Assembly: GCF_004027225.2 (NCBI RefSeq)
Contig: NC_044278.2
Span: 101,672,743-101,736,742 of the forward strand
Source of the DNA: Strigops habroptila
Lineage: Eukaryota; Chordata; Aves; Psittaciformes; Psittacidae
DNA: 64,000 bases
Direction: 5' to 3'
This document shows positions 50,976 to 63,685 of this stretch, in pieces. Both the position numbers and the translations under genes were made by a program. A model generated the notes under the pieces. It ran no database searches. It was not told the origin of the DNA and saw nothing but the letters and a program-made list of their open reading frames with translations. Positions within the stretch are counted from its first letter, which is position 1. Every line of letters starts with the position of its first letter.

Positions 50976-53439
50976 TAAACAATGCCTGTTGTTTGCCCTC
51001 ATTTGTAAGCCTGCTTCTATTTTCCAGCTAGTTCCTATATCTTGCTGGCTGTCCCAGTCTCTGCAGGAGGGCACTTGCTCTGGGAGCTGCTCGTGTTAAC
51101 TCTGCACTGACTTTTGGGTTTGCTGACACAGATGGGACAATACCTGATGTGGGGGATTTGCTGCAGGCTGGAGTCTGTGCTCAGTGCCAAGCAGTTACTG
51201 CTGCTGACACTGAGGTGAGTCTCTTTCTGTCTTCTAGTACCAGTTCAGGTATTAGGTGGGACTTCCTAAACCTGCAAAATTAGCCTAAAATTTACCCAGG
51301 TGGTGTGAATTTTACTGGCATTGCAAAGTTTGGTTGTCTCAGGAACCTGGGGCTGTGTGACAAATGAAGAGTTCTGCTGGTGGGGTTTTCCAGGATAGGG
51401 TCTGCAGGACAACACTGAAATGACCAGGCAGGAGAAGTCTTGTCTGTCCGCCTGCTTCCTGCTTGTGTGTCCTGCTGTAAATGAGTCAGTGGCCCCAGGA
51501 ACCCTGCTTTCCTTCTGCTCTCAGTCCTGGTCCTTCCCGAAGCTTCCTCTGTGCCAAGTGAGCCAGAGGCTTGGAAAAATCTTCCAGGAGGATGTTACCG
51601 GGCGCATTCCTGAGGTGGGGCGTGCCCTGGCTCCTTTTTAGTCCTTGTGGCAAAGCCTGAGGAACTCCGTGCTCTCAGTGGAAGGGCAGGGCAAGGGGAG
51701 GCTGTGTTGAAACAGCAGCAGACCGGCACGTTAGAGAACGCGTGTTTGCTGCTGTGCCTGAGCCATGGGCAGAAATGTTTCCCTTCCCACATGCTCAAGC
51801 GTGGTGCCTTAATAAAAACACTGCAGACAACAATCCCTGGTCTCCTGGGAGCCCCAGCCGCACAGGAAGCACCCTTAGAAAAGGAATTAATGGGGTTTTT
51901 GATCTAATTTATAGCCTGTTATCCATAGTCGGGTAACTCAACCGAGCCACCCTGTTGTGAGGAGGCTGTGTGGCTGTCTAGCTTCAGTCTTTACTGTACT
52001 GGGGTAACCTTCAATGGGGTTTCACTTCTAGTCCAGTTTCTATGTGCACAGACATATAGAAAACACTGCAGGACATGCTGGTTCGTATGCGTCAGCCCAT
52101 ATATGTGCTGGCACATGTATTTATTATCAGGAATATATTACACTTATCTGTACATCATAACTGAAATAATACAAACTCTTCCTCTAATCATTAGCCACAT
52201 AGTAAATGGGACCACAGAGCTCCTGCTGCATGGGAAACTGTACAGAGGCTCCTCAGCGTGTCCATGGGACACAACCACCATCAGTGCAGAGACGTAAAAT
52301 ACCTGATTTTGCACTTGATAGTTTTTCCTTTCCTCCCCCTGCCTACCACCACCGCAAGCGTTTGCCGCTGGGCATCACCACGTCCTGTCTGTGCCCTCAA
52401 TCACTTGAGGTGCCATTCGAATGGGACCAAATGGCACATTCTCACAGGAGAACAGAGCTATCCTGGAGCTCTCCGTGCCCCCAGCTCATGCCCCTCTCCT
52501 GCCATCCTATGGCTGTTAACCTGCTCCCGGTGCCACTCTCTGGAGCCACTCCAGAGCAGCGGCAGGCTGGTTCTATTGCAGCCTTGTGCATCGAATAAAG
52601 ATTAACCAAATCAAACAGCATCTTCTAAAGACATAGGGGCAATAAAACCCTTTCCTGTTTAGTGCTGGCTGCATTCCCTCTCCTGCCAAAGGCCACCCTA
52701 CCCTGCCAAATAGGAAAGCCCCTGCCATGGCTATGGCAGTTGGGAAGTCTCCAGCCCTCCAAAACCAAAAGCTTCCCCTTGCTTGCCTTTGAGCAGGGAT
52801 GGCCAGGGAGCAAGGATAGAGATGTGGCCCACACACTGCTGGGAATGCCATGCTCGCCTTGCATGGTCACAACTCCCCAGCAAGAGCAGGGGTTACCGGC
52901 TTGGCCATGCACTCTGGGGTCTTCATCCCCTGGGAGCAGCTGCCCAACTCCACAGCTACTCTGGCACACAGAGGCAATGAGGGACAGGACAGAGGGGGAG
53001 CAGAAAAAAGGAATAACCTTTTTTGGGGAAAAAAGTCCATGTTTCTGGGCTTGCACCAGAAGAAACCACCCTTCACACCCCTGCAGGGATGGATAGCTGC
53101 GTCCCTTCTGGTCAGGCAGAACTTCCTGCAGCTTTGCTAGCAATTGGGCAGGCCCTTGAAGCCATGCCAAGGAAGAATCCAGTGAGAGGCAGGATTGGGA
53201 GGCAAAAAGTAGATGGGAAAGGGACTGGTGATTATACCAAATGAAGGTGGAACTGGGACTGGTCCCAGTTTTCCCAACATAAAAGCCCCACTCCCAATTC
53301 ACTGCTGGAAGCATCTCTTGCATATGAATTTAAACCAACAAAGGAAAGCACCAGAAATAGAAGGGAAGAATGAATTGGTCAATAGTATGTTCTAGTGTGT
53401 TTAGCGTGGAAAAGTTCAGATTAGCATCATGGTAACAAC
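50976..53439. other. Gap between convergent genes SLC7A1 and MTUS2, first part
   Basis: No gene is recognised. An unusually long ATG-initiated minus-strand open frame (232 codons, 52625-53323) lies here; it has no family similarity I know and is described under findings. No repeats are visible. Confidence 0.45.
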
Positions 53440-54035
53440 TCTGGTTGCATCACCTCACCCAACTGCATCCTGGGCTGCTTCAAAAGCAGTGCGGCCAGCA
53501 GGTTGCGGGAGATGTTTCTACCGCTCTACTCCACTTTACTCCACCTGGAGTGCTGGAGTCCTCAGCACAGGAAAGATACGGACCTGTTGGAGAGGGTCCA
53601 CAAAAATCGTCAGAGGGATGGAACACCTTTCCTATGGAGAAAGGTGAAGAGTGTTTGGGTTGTTCAGCCTGGAGAAAAGAAGACTCCAGAGAGACCTTAC
53701 TGTGGCGTTTCAATACTTAAAGGGGACTCAAAGGTCAAAAGAGATTTTACCAGGGCCTGTGGTGACACGACAAAGTGCAACAGCTTTAAATTAAAAGAGG
53801 GTAGATTTAGATTAGACATTAGGGAGAAATTCTTCACTGTGAGGGTGGTGAGGCACTGGAACAAGTTGCCCAGAGAAGCTGTGGCTGCCCCATCCCTGGC
53901 AGTGTTCAAGGCCAGGTGGGACAGGGCTTGGAGCAACCTGGTCTAGTGGAAGGTGTCCCTGCCCGTGGCAGGGGGTTGGAACTAGGTGATCTTTAATGTC
54001 CCTCCTAACCCACATCATCCTATGATCTTGTGATC
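53440..54035 (+). repeat. CR1 LINE fragment, ORF2 end and 3' UTR
   Basis: It begins in late ORF2 ('gcatcctgggctgcttcaaa') and runs through the CR1 3' UTR: 'gattagacattagggagaa', 'ggtgaggcactggaacaagt', 'tggcagtgttcaaggccagg' and 'ttggaactaggtgatcttt'. It ends near 'cctatgatcttgtgatctc', the tail repeat. Frames are broken. Confidence 0.93.
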
Positions 54036-56081
54036 TCATTATATCAGAATTGTATTGGCAGGATGAAACAATGCAGTATTGCAGATATCTGTGCATTTAG
54101 CAAGTATAAAAGTGATTAAAATTGTACTTGGCAAGAAGGGGCTTTGTGTGCATGTGTGTGCTAGGTATCTATCTTACTTTCAGGTTGTACTTGCTGGACA
54201 CACTAAAATCTAGTAATGCATTTCAAGAGTATTAGTGTGGCATGAGCTATTCTAATAAGACGCTCAATTTACTCAGTATCACAGTATCATGCAAAAGCTG
54301 CTACAAAATATAAGTTTCTCTAAAAAGGAGAAAAAAAATAACCTTTTTTTATTTTTTTTTTTTTTTTTTAAACACTGTGGAACAGGCCACAGACACTTTG
54401 ACAGTGATTGAAGCTGTATCTAAGCTGCAGTCTGTGCATCCTGAGCACTCCTCAGGAAAGCTGAAGCACAGCTCCCATCCGAGCAGTATGGCAGGGCTGT
54501 GCAATACCACCCTGTGAGCGCTCCCACACCACAGGGATTTCACGCTTGCTTTGGCCCTGGTGCTGGGAGCAGGAATGCATGCAGGCTCTTGGCCCCAGGC
54601 TGGATAGAAAAGCATCCCGCAGATCCCTTTTGTTTTAATAGCTATGCTCGGGGATGTTTTTTGCTTGCTAGCAGTGCCCATGGGGGGAGCCTGCAGCCTG
54701 TCCCACCCCAGCCTCTCATTGGCCTCGCCACCCCATCGCATGGGGGTCACCCCGAGCCTGGGTGGATTTCTTTGCTTCTAGGTAGGGAAGTTAAAGGTAG
54801 AAGTTAAAGGTAGTTTAGCCACTCTTTGCCATGAATGTTCAAGGTGCTCTGTAACTTCAGGTAAGCTTTCGCTATCTGAAATAATATATATGTGAAAGGA
54901 AAGAAATTCTGACCTTGTTTGCGCCCATATATTCTGCTGTGCTGTGTGTGGTGTTTCAGCTGGGAGGAGGCTAGAGCCCTAGCAGGTGCCCGGTATCTCA
55001 TCCTAGTACTGGAAACCTCTTGTCCAGCAAAGGTTAAGGATGAACAACCTATTTTCTCCTTCTTGCTTACAGGACTTGAAATAAATCAAAATGGACAGGA
55101 ACCTACAGCCAGAGGTTTTGATTGTATCCAAACCAGGACAAGGTAAAACAAGATAAGATCTAACTAGGATTTAAGGACACTAAAGTTGAAGCACGTTAAC
55201 CAGTAACCTCTATCAAATTTGCTAAAAGCCTCATGTTTCTCACCTCTAGCCTATCTCCACTTACAATATCAATGCTAAGATTTAAAAAGCAGTGAATGGT
55301 ATGTGTATCTTATCTGGTGTTCAATGCAAAGGTGGTGGTTTTGAAGGCAGTACTGTCTCAGAATTTCAGAGTCGCTGGTGTTCATGTTACATAGAGTACC
55401 ACTTGGTGGTCATTTGGAAGGCGCTTCTACTTCTGTGTAACTTTCTTCTAGATTGGGTATAAATATTCCTGGGAGGCTGAACAGAAATGCATTTCGTTTA
55501 GATGCAAGTCTTAGGCACGAGTTAGAAAACTGCTGACTGTAATGAAAATATATCAGCACTTAGTAGTATCCAATAATATAAAAAATGCAATTCAGAACAT
55601 CTTCAACTACGTATATATGTGTGTGCGTCTATATATAGGTACAAAGGTACAGTACATACATGTATATAAACACAGACACATATACAGAAATATTCACAAC
55701 TTGAACTGTATTTGTAACTAACCTGAAATACTGCAGCAAAAGTTTGTTCTGATGAACCATTAATAAAGTATATTTTCCCACTCCTGGCTCTAACCATAGT
55801 TAAAACATTAACACCTCAAACTAAATGTTTTGCTATCCTAACTTTCTGCTGTCCTAGCTTTTTGCTATCTTTTTTTGCTACCCTAATCAACATGTCAGAA
55901 CCAAGAGCTCCTATATAGGGACTATAAGAGTACCCTGCCTAGTGTAAAGCTATGCGGCTACTGAGCATGCTTGCAGCCATGAGCCCTGGGCGCCTGCTGA
56001 TGGTGATAGTTCCTTGGATGGTAACATTTAGCAGATCAGAAACACATAAAAGGCAGGCAACCTCCGGCGCTGAGGGCTGAA
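54036..56081 (-). other. MTUS2: MTUS2 3' flank, including its 3' UTR
   Basis: The MTUS2 stop codon is at 56082, so its 3' UTR must start here on the minus strand. No clear minus-strand polyadenylation site was found; the only AATAAA near is inside the A-tract at 54341-54371. The region at 55605-55690 is rich in alternating TA/TG. Confidence 0.5.
54341..54371 (-). repeat. T-tract (A-tract on the minus strand)
   Basis: About 30 bases of nearly pure T, interrupted by one A at 54351. On the MTUS2 sense strand it is a genomic A-tract with an embedded AATAAA. It may be a chance A-rich site or the tail of an old retrocopy. Confidence 0.7.
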
Positions 56082-56298
56082 TCATCGCCGCAAGGTTCTG
56101 ACTTTTGCTGGAGAGGAGTTCCCTGATGAGCAGCGATAAAAAGAAGTGGACGATGAGGGGGGGAGTTTCACGGGGCTCACGGCATCTCCCTCCTGCAGCT
56201 TCCAGAGGAGCTCTTCGTTAGTCCTGCTCAGCTTCTTCTTCTCCTCCACTTCTTTCTCAACGTACTCTTGAAGATTAGCGTTCTCCTCTGACAATTGC
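56082..56298 (-). CDS. MTUS2: MTUS2 last coding exon (C-terminal 71 residues)
   Basis: On the minus strand the acceptor cctctccag precedes 217 bases ending in TGA (56082-56084). The peptide begins [20 protein letters not shown], continues [18 protein letters not shown] and ends in a Ser/Pro-rich tail ([19 protein letters not shown]). This is the end of the C-terminal coiled coil of MTUS-family microtubule-associated proteins. MTUS2 (CAZIP/TIP150), which tracks microtubule plus ends, is chosen over MTUS1 because MTUS2 is the tail-to-tail neighbour of SLC7A1 on human chromosome 13. The first base completes an Arg codon with the upstream exon, and the phases agree. Confidence 0.93.
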
Positions 56299-56370
56299 CT
56301 GGAGAGGGAAGCAGGACAGCATGTAAGGCGCACCAGTGCCAGCACTGCAGGGGCCCTGAGCACCTCTTTC

Positions 56371-56444
56371 CATCCCATCCCATCCCATCCCATCCCGTCC
56401 CATCCCGTCCCGTCCCGTCCCGTCCCGTCCCATCCCATCCCATC
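56371..56444 (-). repeat. GGGAY pentamer array in the last MTUS2 intron
   Basis: Fourteen five-base units, CATCC or CGTCC on the plus strand and GGATG/GGACG on the MTUS2 sense strand. They run without gaps about 70-145 bases upstream of the last exon's acceptor. Every unit supplies a GGG run in the sense strand, so G-quadruplex folding is possible. Confidence 0.9.
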
Positions 56445-58960
56445 ATCTGCCCACAGGGCTTGCAACTGAGCTGCCCAAGTTGGGCACAGTTGCCCCTGGT
56501 CTTTTCACTGCTGGGCAAGAAAGGCATCTCCACACATGACAGCTGCCCCCAGTGCCTGACTCTGCCTCCAGGGGTGCCTGTGTCTTTGCTGTACACCTCT
56601 TTGAGGCACCTCAGCTGCCAAAGTATACATGGGATGAGTTCCAGCCTTCCTCCATGGCCTCATGCAACTGTCAGCATCATGCATGGCATGCAAAGGTGCC
56701 AAGGTCTTTGTGCATCGACTACGTACTCCAGATACTATAGAAATGGCCATTTTCCCATACAAACAACAAAATAAAAATTGGAAATTCCTGAAAGAAAAAT
56801 TTAGCATATTTGTTTCATTAATTGTGTGCTTGAAAGTAGCAAAAATGCAAGAACAGGGTTCTCCACTCATGGACAGAGGGGGTGAAGAGGGTAACTAGAA
56901 ATTTAGGCTGAAATAAGGCACTCATGTGTATGCGTCCTCCCCTAGCGCTGGCCTTCCCTGAGAGGGCATGTGTTTGTGAGCAGGGTGGGAGCTGAAGAGA
57001 ACCCCATCTGCTCCCATGGTGGGCAACCAGGACTGCAGAACACACCAGCTCCATGCCAATCCCATGCTCACACTCAGCCTTGGCCACTGTCAGCTGGAGA
57101 GACTTCAGAGCTGGCCACAGATACTTAGCTTGGGGATGTAGATAAGCACAGGGGTTTCAGAGGTCCTCTTCCCATCAATATTTGCTTGCAATGAAGCTGA
57201 CTGGGGCATTTATCATCCCTTGTTCAGCACATAGAGGAAGCAGGTGCCCAGAATGGGGTTGTGGCCTCTCTTTGCACAACCTGTTCACTGTCACAGCAAT
57301 ATTCTACCCGGCAATGTGCCTGTAAACCTCCATGGGGCCAAACTCACTCCCGATGGACCCCAGAACCCTGGATCAGTGGGCCCTTGTGCTCCATGCACGT
57401 GCAGCCCCTAGGCCTGGGCTTCTGTTCCTGCACCAAGACGACCAGGGGCTTCAGAGGTCAACCCAACATGCCGCACCAGCAGTGGCACCCCTGCAGATAG
57501 CAAATAAGCAGCACAAAGTGCTGCTTAATGGGCCCCTTAAATCCTGCTTTCTCCCTGGCTTCAATGCCTGGTTCCAGACACCTTTACCCTGTGGCATTTC
57601 ACAACCCAACTGATGCTTGTAATGCTGCCCATTTTCTTCCAAAGCAGCACAGTGGCTAGAGCAGTCCGCAGGGGGGAACAGTCCTGGGGCTTAGGCCTTC
57701 TTCTCAACTCTCAAGGATGAGGTGTAACTCTCACCCTTGTTTCTCAACCCTGCCACCAAAGCTGTGCCATGAGCAAGCATTTGTGCAGCGGCAAAGCAAG
57801 AGCAAAGAGGTGAGAGACAGCAGTTGCATCCTTGACTCTTTTAACCAGCTGCTACTACATGCAAACGGAAAGGAGTCTGCACTCTCCATGCTCCCTATTT
57901 TAGCTGATGTCCTGACGTAGGATGCAGCTCAGCTTCAAGGCCTTCCCTCTCCTCTGTAAGAGGTCGTGAGGCTATGGGTCCATCTCCAGCTCCCTCCTCC
58001 TTGGTCCCAATGAACCCTCTATTCCTGACTGCCCAGGACAGAGAGGTCTTTTCCCCAGAATGCCTTGTGAGCTGATGGCTTGTGGGTGGTTGGGGCATGG
58101 AGATCTCTTATGGGCACCACAGCCTCAGTGAGTCTGCTCTCATCTAACCAGGTGAAATAGGGCAGGGCAGGCAAGGGTGGGACCTGATCCAGACGTGTTT
58201 TGGGCATGTGCTGGCAACATCACCATCCCAGAGGATACGTACACAGCAACACCTGGCTTCTGCAGCTTGTTATACTTGGGCAGGAGCCAGCTCCTGATGT
58301 GATCAGCCTCGGGCAGTTCTGGGCATGTACCTAACGTGATTTACAGACAGCTTAGGATGTTACAGGAATAAAACATGGAGGAACCTAACCTCCCCCCCCC
58401 CCCCAGCAGCTGGGTGTGCGTTTTGGGTGCACACATGGAATTCTGCCCAACTCCTTCCCCGGGTATAGCCTGAAGCCATAGCATACGTCATGGGCTGCTG
58501 GTCCACTCTCATGTCATCAGCAGTCTCTGAGAGGGTGGGGGTGGCATTTCTGAGTTTGCTTAAAAAACATTTTTAAAGAATTTCTGCTTTTTTAGCCTCA
58601 GTTTCTACAGAAATGAAGCTCAGGTGGGCACAAATACGTCTGTTCTTTTCCCACCCCCCAGCAAGTTTTGAAGCAGTGGCTGGTAGAATCGAGGGATTAA
58701 AGGACACAAGTTGGCAGCAGTTTTCAGAAAGCTGCTTGCCTGGTAGAAGAGGAAAATCCTATTCACAGTCCCTTTGGGAAACCAGCTGTGGCATGAGCTC
58801 ATAGTCTAACAGGCACAACAAAGTCCACAAGGGAGGTCATCCTGAAGAAATAACTCCATAGGAAACTTGCTACACATGGAATTACTTTTGCAGTGTCTAA
58901 CAAGACAGGCCATAAAAGTTATACACAAAGCCCCACTACATCCTTTTCCAGCCAGCTTTC

Positions 58961-59243
58961 ATGGAATCATAGAATCTTAGAATCATGGATGATTTGGGTT
59001 GGAAAGGACCTTAAAGATCATCCCTGCCATGGGCAGGGACACCTTCCACTAGACCAGATTGCTCCAAGACCCAGCCTGGCCTTGAACACTGCCAGGGATG
59101 GGACATCCAGAACTTCTCTGGGCAACCTGTGCCAGTGCCTCACCACCCTTATAGGGAAGGATTTTTTCCTAGTGTCTAATCTGAATCTCCCCTCTTTCAG
59201 CTTAAAGCCATTACCCCTTGTCCCTGTCCCTACAGTCACTGAG
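58961..59243 (-). repeat. CR1 LINE 3' end fragment, minus strand
   Basis: Plus-strand sequence carries 'ggaatcatagaatcttagaa' (tail repeats), 'ttgggttggaaaggacctta' and 'cctggccttgaacactgcc', then 'gtgcctcaccaccctta'. It is a 5'-truncated CR1 in the last MTUS2 intron, in the MTUS2 sense orientation. Confidence 0.93.
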
Positions 59244-62143
59244 GAAAAAAAAAAAGCACATGCCTTCCCTGCCTTTGTGCCACTTTTAGTGTGTGACTGG
59301 CTGGTAAAGCTCATCTGGGTATTGAGAACGGGCTTGTCACACCAGCACAGACCTCAGAGCACAGTGAAGGGCTCAGCTCTCTCCCCTGCTAAAGGCACTG
59401 CTTGGACAGAAGACAAAGGCAGCCCACAGCCCATCAGCATGTATCAAATTCCTTTACATTGGAGGGCTTCATGCTGCTTGCTAGGGGTTTAGTAGGATGC
59501 ATGGTACCAGTGTCCTCTGGAGTCTCTCATGCTATAGACTTTGCAGCACTAATGAACACTGCTGGCAGAGGCAGGCTGCAAGTTATTCACATGACCTGCA
59601 GCTAAGTAGGGAGACATCTGAGCAGAAAAGAGCCATGCAGCCAAGTGCCTGTGAACAGACCAGGCTGCATTTGGGCATGTTCCCCAGAGAGACCTGCTCT
59701 GGCACATGGACCGAGGAAGGAGCTGCTGCTTGTCACGCTGCTCATTTTTAGCCTTGTGCACATTGCACTAGGAATTCACACTGTGTGACCTGACGTGACG
59801 TGAGTGGACACAGGCAGGGACAGCTTCATACCACCCAGAGACAGCTTGCACAGCCAGCAGTGCCAGCATCCTCCAGCAAAGCCTCTGCCTCCAGCTCGGC
59901 CAGCCTGAGTCTGCTGCTGCTGCACCATGGGGAGGGACATGAGCAGATGCAGCATCGTTGCTTGCATACAGAGATCCATTCAGCCCCTCTTCATCATTCA
60001 GTGTAAAAGCAAATGTGTTCTCACTGTGTAAGTTTGTTTCTTGATGTACATGTTCCAGTTTTAGACCTAACCCATCTAGGGAAACTTTTATCCTCAGCAC
60101 TGCAGACTTATGATTAGACATGTTCCTTTCCCAGCCTCCCAACAATCTAAGAAGCTATAACAAATCACAGCCATAAAACCACAGAAGTCTGCAGGTGCAC
60201 ACCGACATGATAGGGATGCAGGCGAAGGTGCTTGAGTTTTGCACTCAACTCACATTAAATCCTCTCCCAAAAGGCCCAGAGGTCAGTAAGAGTCTGGGTT
60301 ATGCTGACAAGAGATCAGACAACCGTCCTGGTCATCTTCATCTCTAGGGTGCTGGAAAACACCATTCCTCAAACATCCCCAGTACAAAGGATCAAAAAAA
60401 TGCTGATTGATTTGAGGGGAGAACCTGAGATGTTGGGAAATCAGATGAATTATTCAAGTGCTTGGGGAAGTCCCTGCGGAGGCTCTGTGGAGCTCCTGTG
60501 TCTAAAGCTGGTGCATGATCCATATACAAGGTACTTCTCTCTTCCTTTGTACCTGCCCTTAGCTATGATTGGAAATCTCTCTGTGGTGCCCCCCTCAGCC
60601 CCCTGATTCCTCTGGCCTCCCCTCCTGTCCGTGATGCAAACATTGGCTTTGCTCTGGCTCTCATCCCTCCTGCTCCCTCCTCTCGCTGCTGCTGGGCTGC
60701 CACGGCCACATAGGCACTCAAACTGCAAATCAGCAGAAATAGCTCTAATCAGCATTGTTCCACAGCAAGGGCAGCTCCCTGAGCTCTTCATGCTGCACTT
60801 CCCAGGCAGTGCCAGTACAACAGAAATGAGCAGTTAGGGTGGCTGCTGCTGCCAGGAAAACGCATGTTTTAATAACTCCAGCTTTAAAGCCCTGGCTAAC
60901 GCTGTCCCTGTAGCTGTTCCCTGTAGCTGTCCGCAGATGTTACTGTGGAATATTACTGTCCTCTGAATTGACTTTCCAGTCTGACCTCAAATTCAGAATT
61001 ACTCCCTAAAGATGTTCTTCAAAACCGGTACCTACATAGTTAGAGGCAAGAAGCAAAGCACTGCAGCCAGGCGCCGGTCAGGAATGGAGGGTGCTATTCA
61101 CCCAGCCAGAGACAGGCAGCTGCAATGCAGAGATGCCAAGCACTGACCCAGGCATCCTGGCTGCTATCACAGGCATGGAGAGAGACTGCCACTTCTAGAC
61201 CACAACTCAGCCAAAATCATCAAACTGGTCTGGTGAACCAGACATTTAAATCCCTGTTTTCCCTCCCCAAGCACAGCAAGGCTGCAGACACCATTACATG
61301 TGTGTTACAGGTATTTACAATCAGATGAGAGGAAGCATAATCCTCACCCAATCTGAATGTTAGTATAAGCAGTGCTGCCTTTTTAAAATATCTACATGCA
61401 GGAAACAACTTTTAAAGGCCGAATCATTAATAAAGGAGAAACTAGGAAAACAAATTCTAAAATTAAAACAGGATGAGATGCTGAAGCTTTAAAACGTCAG
61501 CTAAAAATTAAATTACATTTTAGGCCAATAGCATTATTTCTGGCAACAATGACAGCTAGGCAGCTTGTGTTCTAGGACAAGCTCAGCTCTGGCATTTCAT
61601 CCTGGTTCCCCTTCCTTCTGGCTCTAACTGCAGTCTCTCGCCGTATAGCAGACTATAAACTGTCGAGGACAGGGACTGTCCTACCCTTCTCTTTCTATAC
61701 CACCTAACACAACGAGCCTTGTCACCTTTGTCAACTTGTGACAAGGATGCAAACAGTGCAGATGAAAAAATCCACCAAAGGATAACCCTGTCTGGGTGAT
61801 AGTGGCATCATTAGGATCCCTCTCCTGGAATTGCCTCATTTCCCATTCTCATTACCCACTGACTAATGGGTCTCAGGGCACTGACACTGAGATGAGAAGC
61901 CACTGGCAACTCTTCTCTCAGCACAATAATCATGGGAATACACAGACAGATACATGGCCTTCCTTATGTTGAAGTAAGCAAACCCCAATATAAAAAAGAT
62001 TTGATAAAACAGAAAGAACAGGACACCAATACACTTTCCGGAAGAAATAAGTTTTTTCCCTTAGGAAATAAGTGTCAGCCTTGGGCAGTTAAGATCTGGA
62101 GTCTCCTTTCAAGCTCGGACAGATTGCAAATATCAGTGCAAAC

Positions 62144-62241
62144 CTTGTTATGACAGTATTTTGCTCAATCCTGGCTCTGAGTTCTTCATTCTGCTGTTGC
62201 AGCATGGTGATTCTTTCTTCCAGTTTTAGATTTTTTTCAGC
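62144..62241 (-). CDS. MTUS2: MTUS2 penultimate coding exon
   Basis: On the minus strand the acceptor tttcattgcag precedes 98 bases with one open frame, reading [20 protein letters not shown] and then [12 protein letters not shown] plus two bases of an Arg codon. This is heptad-patterned coiled coil that joins in phase to [10 protein letters not shown] of the last exon. The donor is weak (GTTTGC). Further MTUS2 exons upstream were not found before the window ends and probably lie beyond it. Confidence 0.88.
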
Positions 62242-63685
62242 CTGCAATGAAAGGAGGTTTGTTCAGTCTGCAGAAAGCCCAACACCTGATCTGAGAGAAT
62301 CTGTTCCTTATCGTTATTTGTCCCTAAGGCAAATTCTAGAATTTGAGAATAGTCATCTTAACTGCAGCGGAGACTTACAGGTCTGACTCACACCACATCA
62401 TACTGGTGAAGTTAGTGGGGTCATCAGCAGAGCATTGAGCAGGGGCAGAGCCGAACTAGCTCTTACTGCTGAGGAAAAGTCTTGTCCAGCACAAATAAAA
62501 CATCTTCCTCAGTGGTTCCTCCACAACTTTATCCCTTGGGAGCCAGTGTTACCAGCTGTTGTTCTTAGACAGGGAGCTGGTGGCACTTGGGGATCATGGG
62601 GATGCCCAGATCGGAAATGGCACTGTGGTGCAAGTGGTCATCTAGTGATGAATGAGGTATGATGTGCATCATCCAGCTCAAGTAACCACATCACACATAA
62701 ATGTCTGGCATCCAGCATCTAGGATTATGATTCCCTAGTTCTGGGGAGGAAAGAGTTACCCACCAGCGCAGATTACACCCAGCCTTAGACTACTGCTGCA
62801 TTCACATGAGGTGGGCTGCCCTTTGGAGACACTTCTCTCCACTGCTGACAGTGTAGACTTTAATGATAGGCTTAAACTAGACATTTAACTTTAAGCCACA
62901 ATTAAGTGAAATGTATCCTACCCCAAGTGTAGGCAGCTTTTACTCAGGACTTTTCAAGGACAGAGTTTGAGGATGTCAATAGCAGTGTATTAAGACATCA
63001 GCAAGATACTTACAGGCAGGTACCACAGCCTCAGATGCCCTGTTTTCCCCAAGTTTTGAATTTGACATACTTTGTCACTTTAATTCTTCATTTTCCAGCA
63101 GTTTCAGCTTTGCTGAATTCAACGTTTTTGGAAGAAAACAAGATAGCACAAGGGTAACCTTATCTCTGTGAGCTAGGTTGTTGAATTTTATAACCTTTTA
63201 TAAAGAACCAAAATATTGTGCACTGGAGTTAGCAATAACTCACACTTTATGTCAGAAGCATCGGTTTTATGCAGTGGTTTCCAGCCTATGCAGGTAACCA
63301 TAAAGGATACTCATGGTTCTCAGATATTCTGACCTATCCCAATATGTTTTGTTAGAGCAGAGCAAATATTCTGGCCCCATTTTGAAGTGCTCTGAGAGCT
63401 CTTTTTGATCACTCAATACTTTTAAAAAGTAGTAGCTATGCCAGCATGAAGCATGGGAGAAGACATGTGCATCTCCTTCCCTTTCCATTGCAACCCTCAC
63501 CCTATACCACGCCTCTCCTGCCCCCTTCATTTCCAGCCTCCCCTTCTGCAGACAAGGAGCCTAGCCTGATCTGGTATTTGAAATGCTCTCCTTCTCCCCA
63601 AGGCACTCCATCTTTCACCCCATACCTAGGGTATCTGGAGATGCCCTAGACGTTTTGGCACTTACAAAGGTAGATCTCATAGCAG
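62242..63685 (-). other. MTUS2: MTUS2 intron sequence
   Basis: No further MTUS2 exon could be supported. A coiled-coil-like stretch on the minus strand near 63078-63121 has no usable donor in frame. No repeats are recognised before 63686. Confidence 0.5.

Larger units (their letters stand above)
56299..62143 (-). other. MTUS2: Last intron of MTUS2
   Basis: About 5.8 kb between the two MTUS2 exons, whose phases (2 then 1) join directly. It holds the GGGAY array, a poly(C) run at 58392-58404 and one CR1 fragment. No other exon is supported. Confidence 0.75.

Noticed and set aside
54349..54750. 133-codon minus-strand frame ending in poly-lysine
   Set aside because: The lysines come from the A-tract; no family similarity. 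At most MTUS2 3'-flank sequence.
63078..63121. Coiled-coil-like minus-strand peptide (LNSAKLKLLENEELK) as another MTUS2 exon
   Set aside because: A TGA follows directly and no in-frame donor or acceptor gives an open exon.
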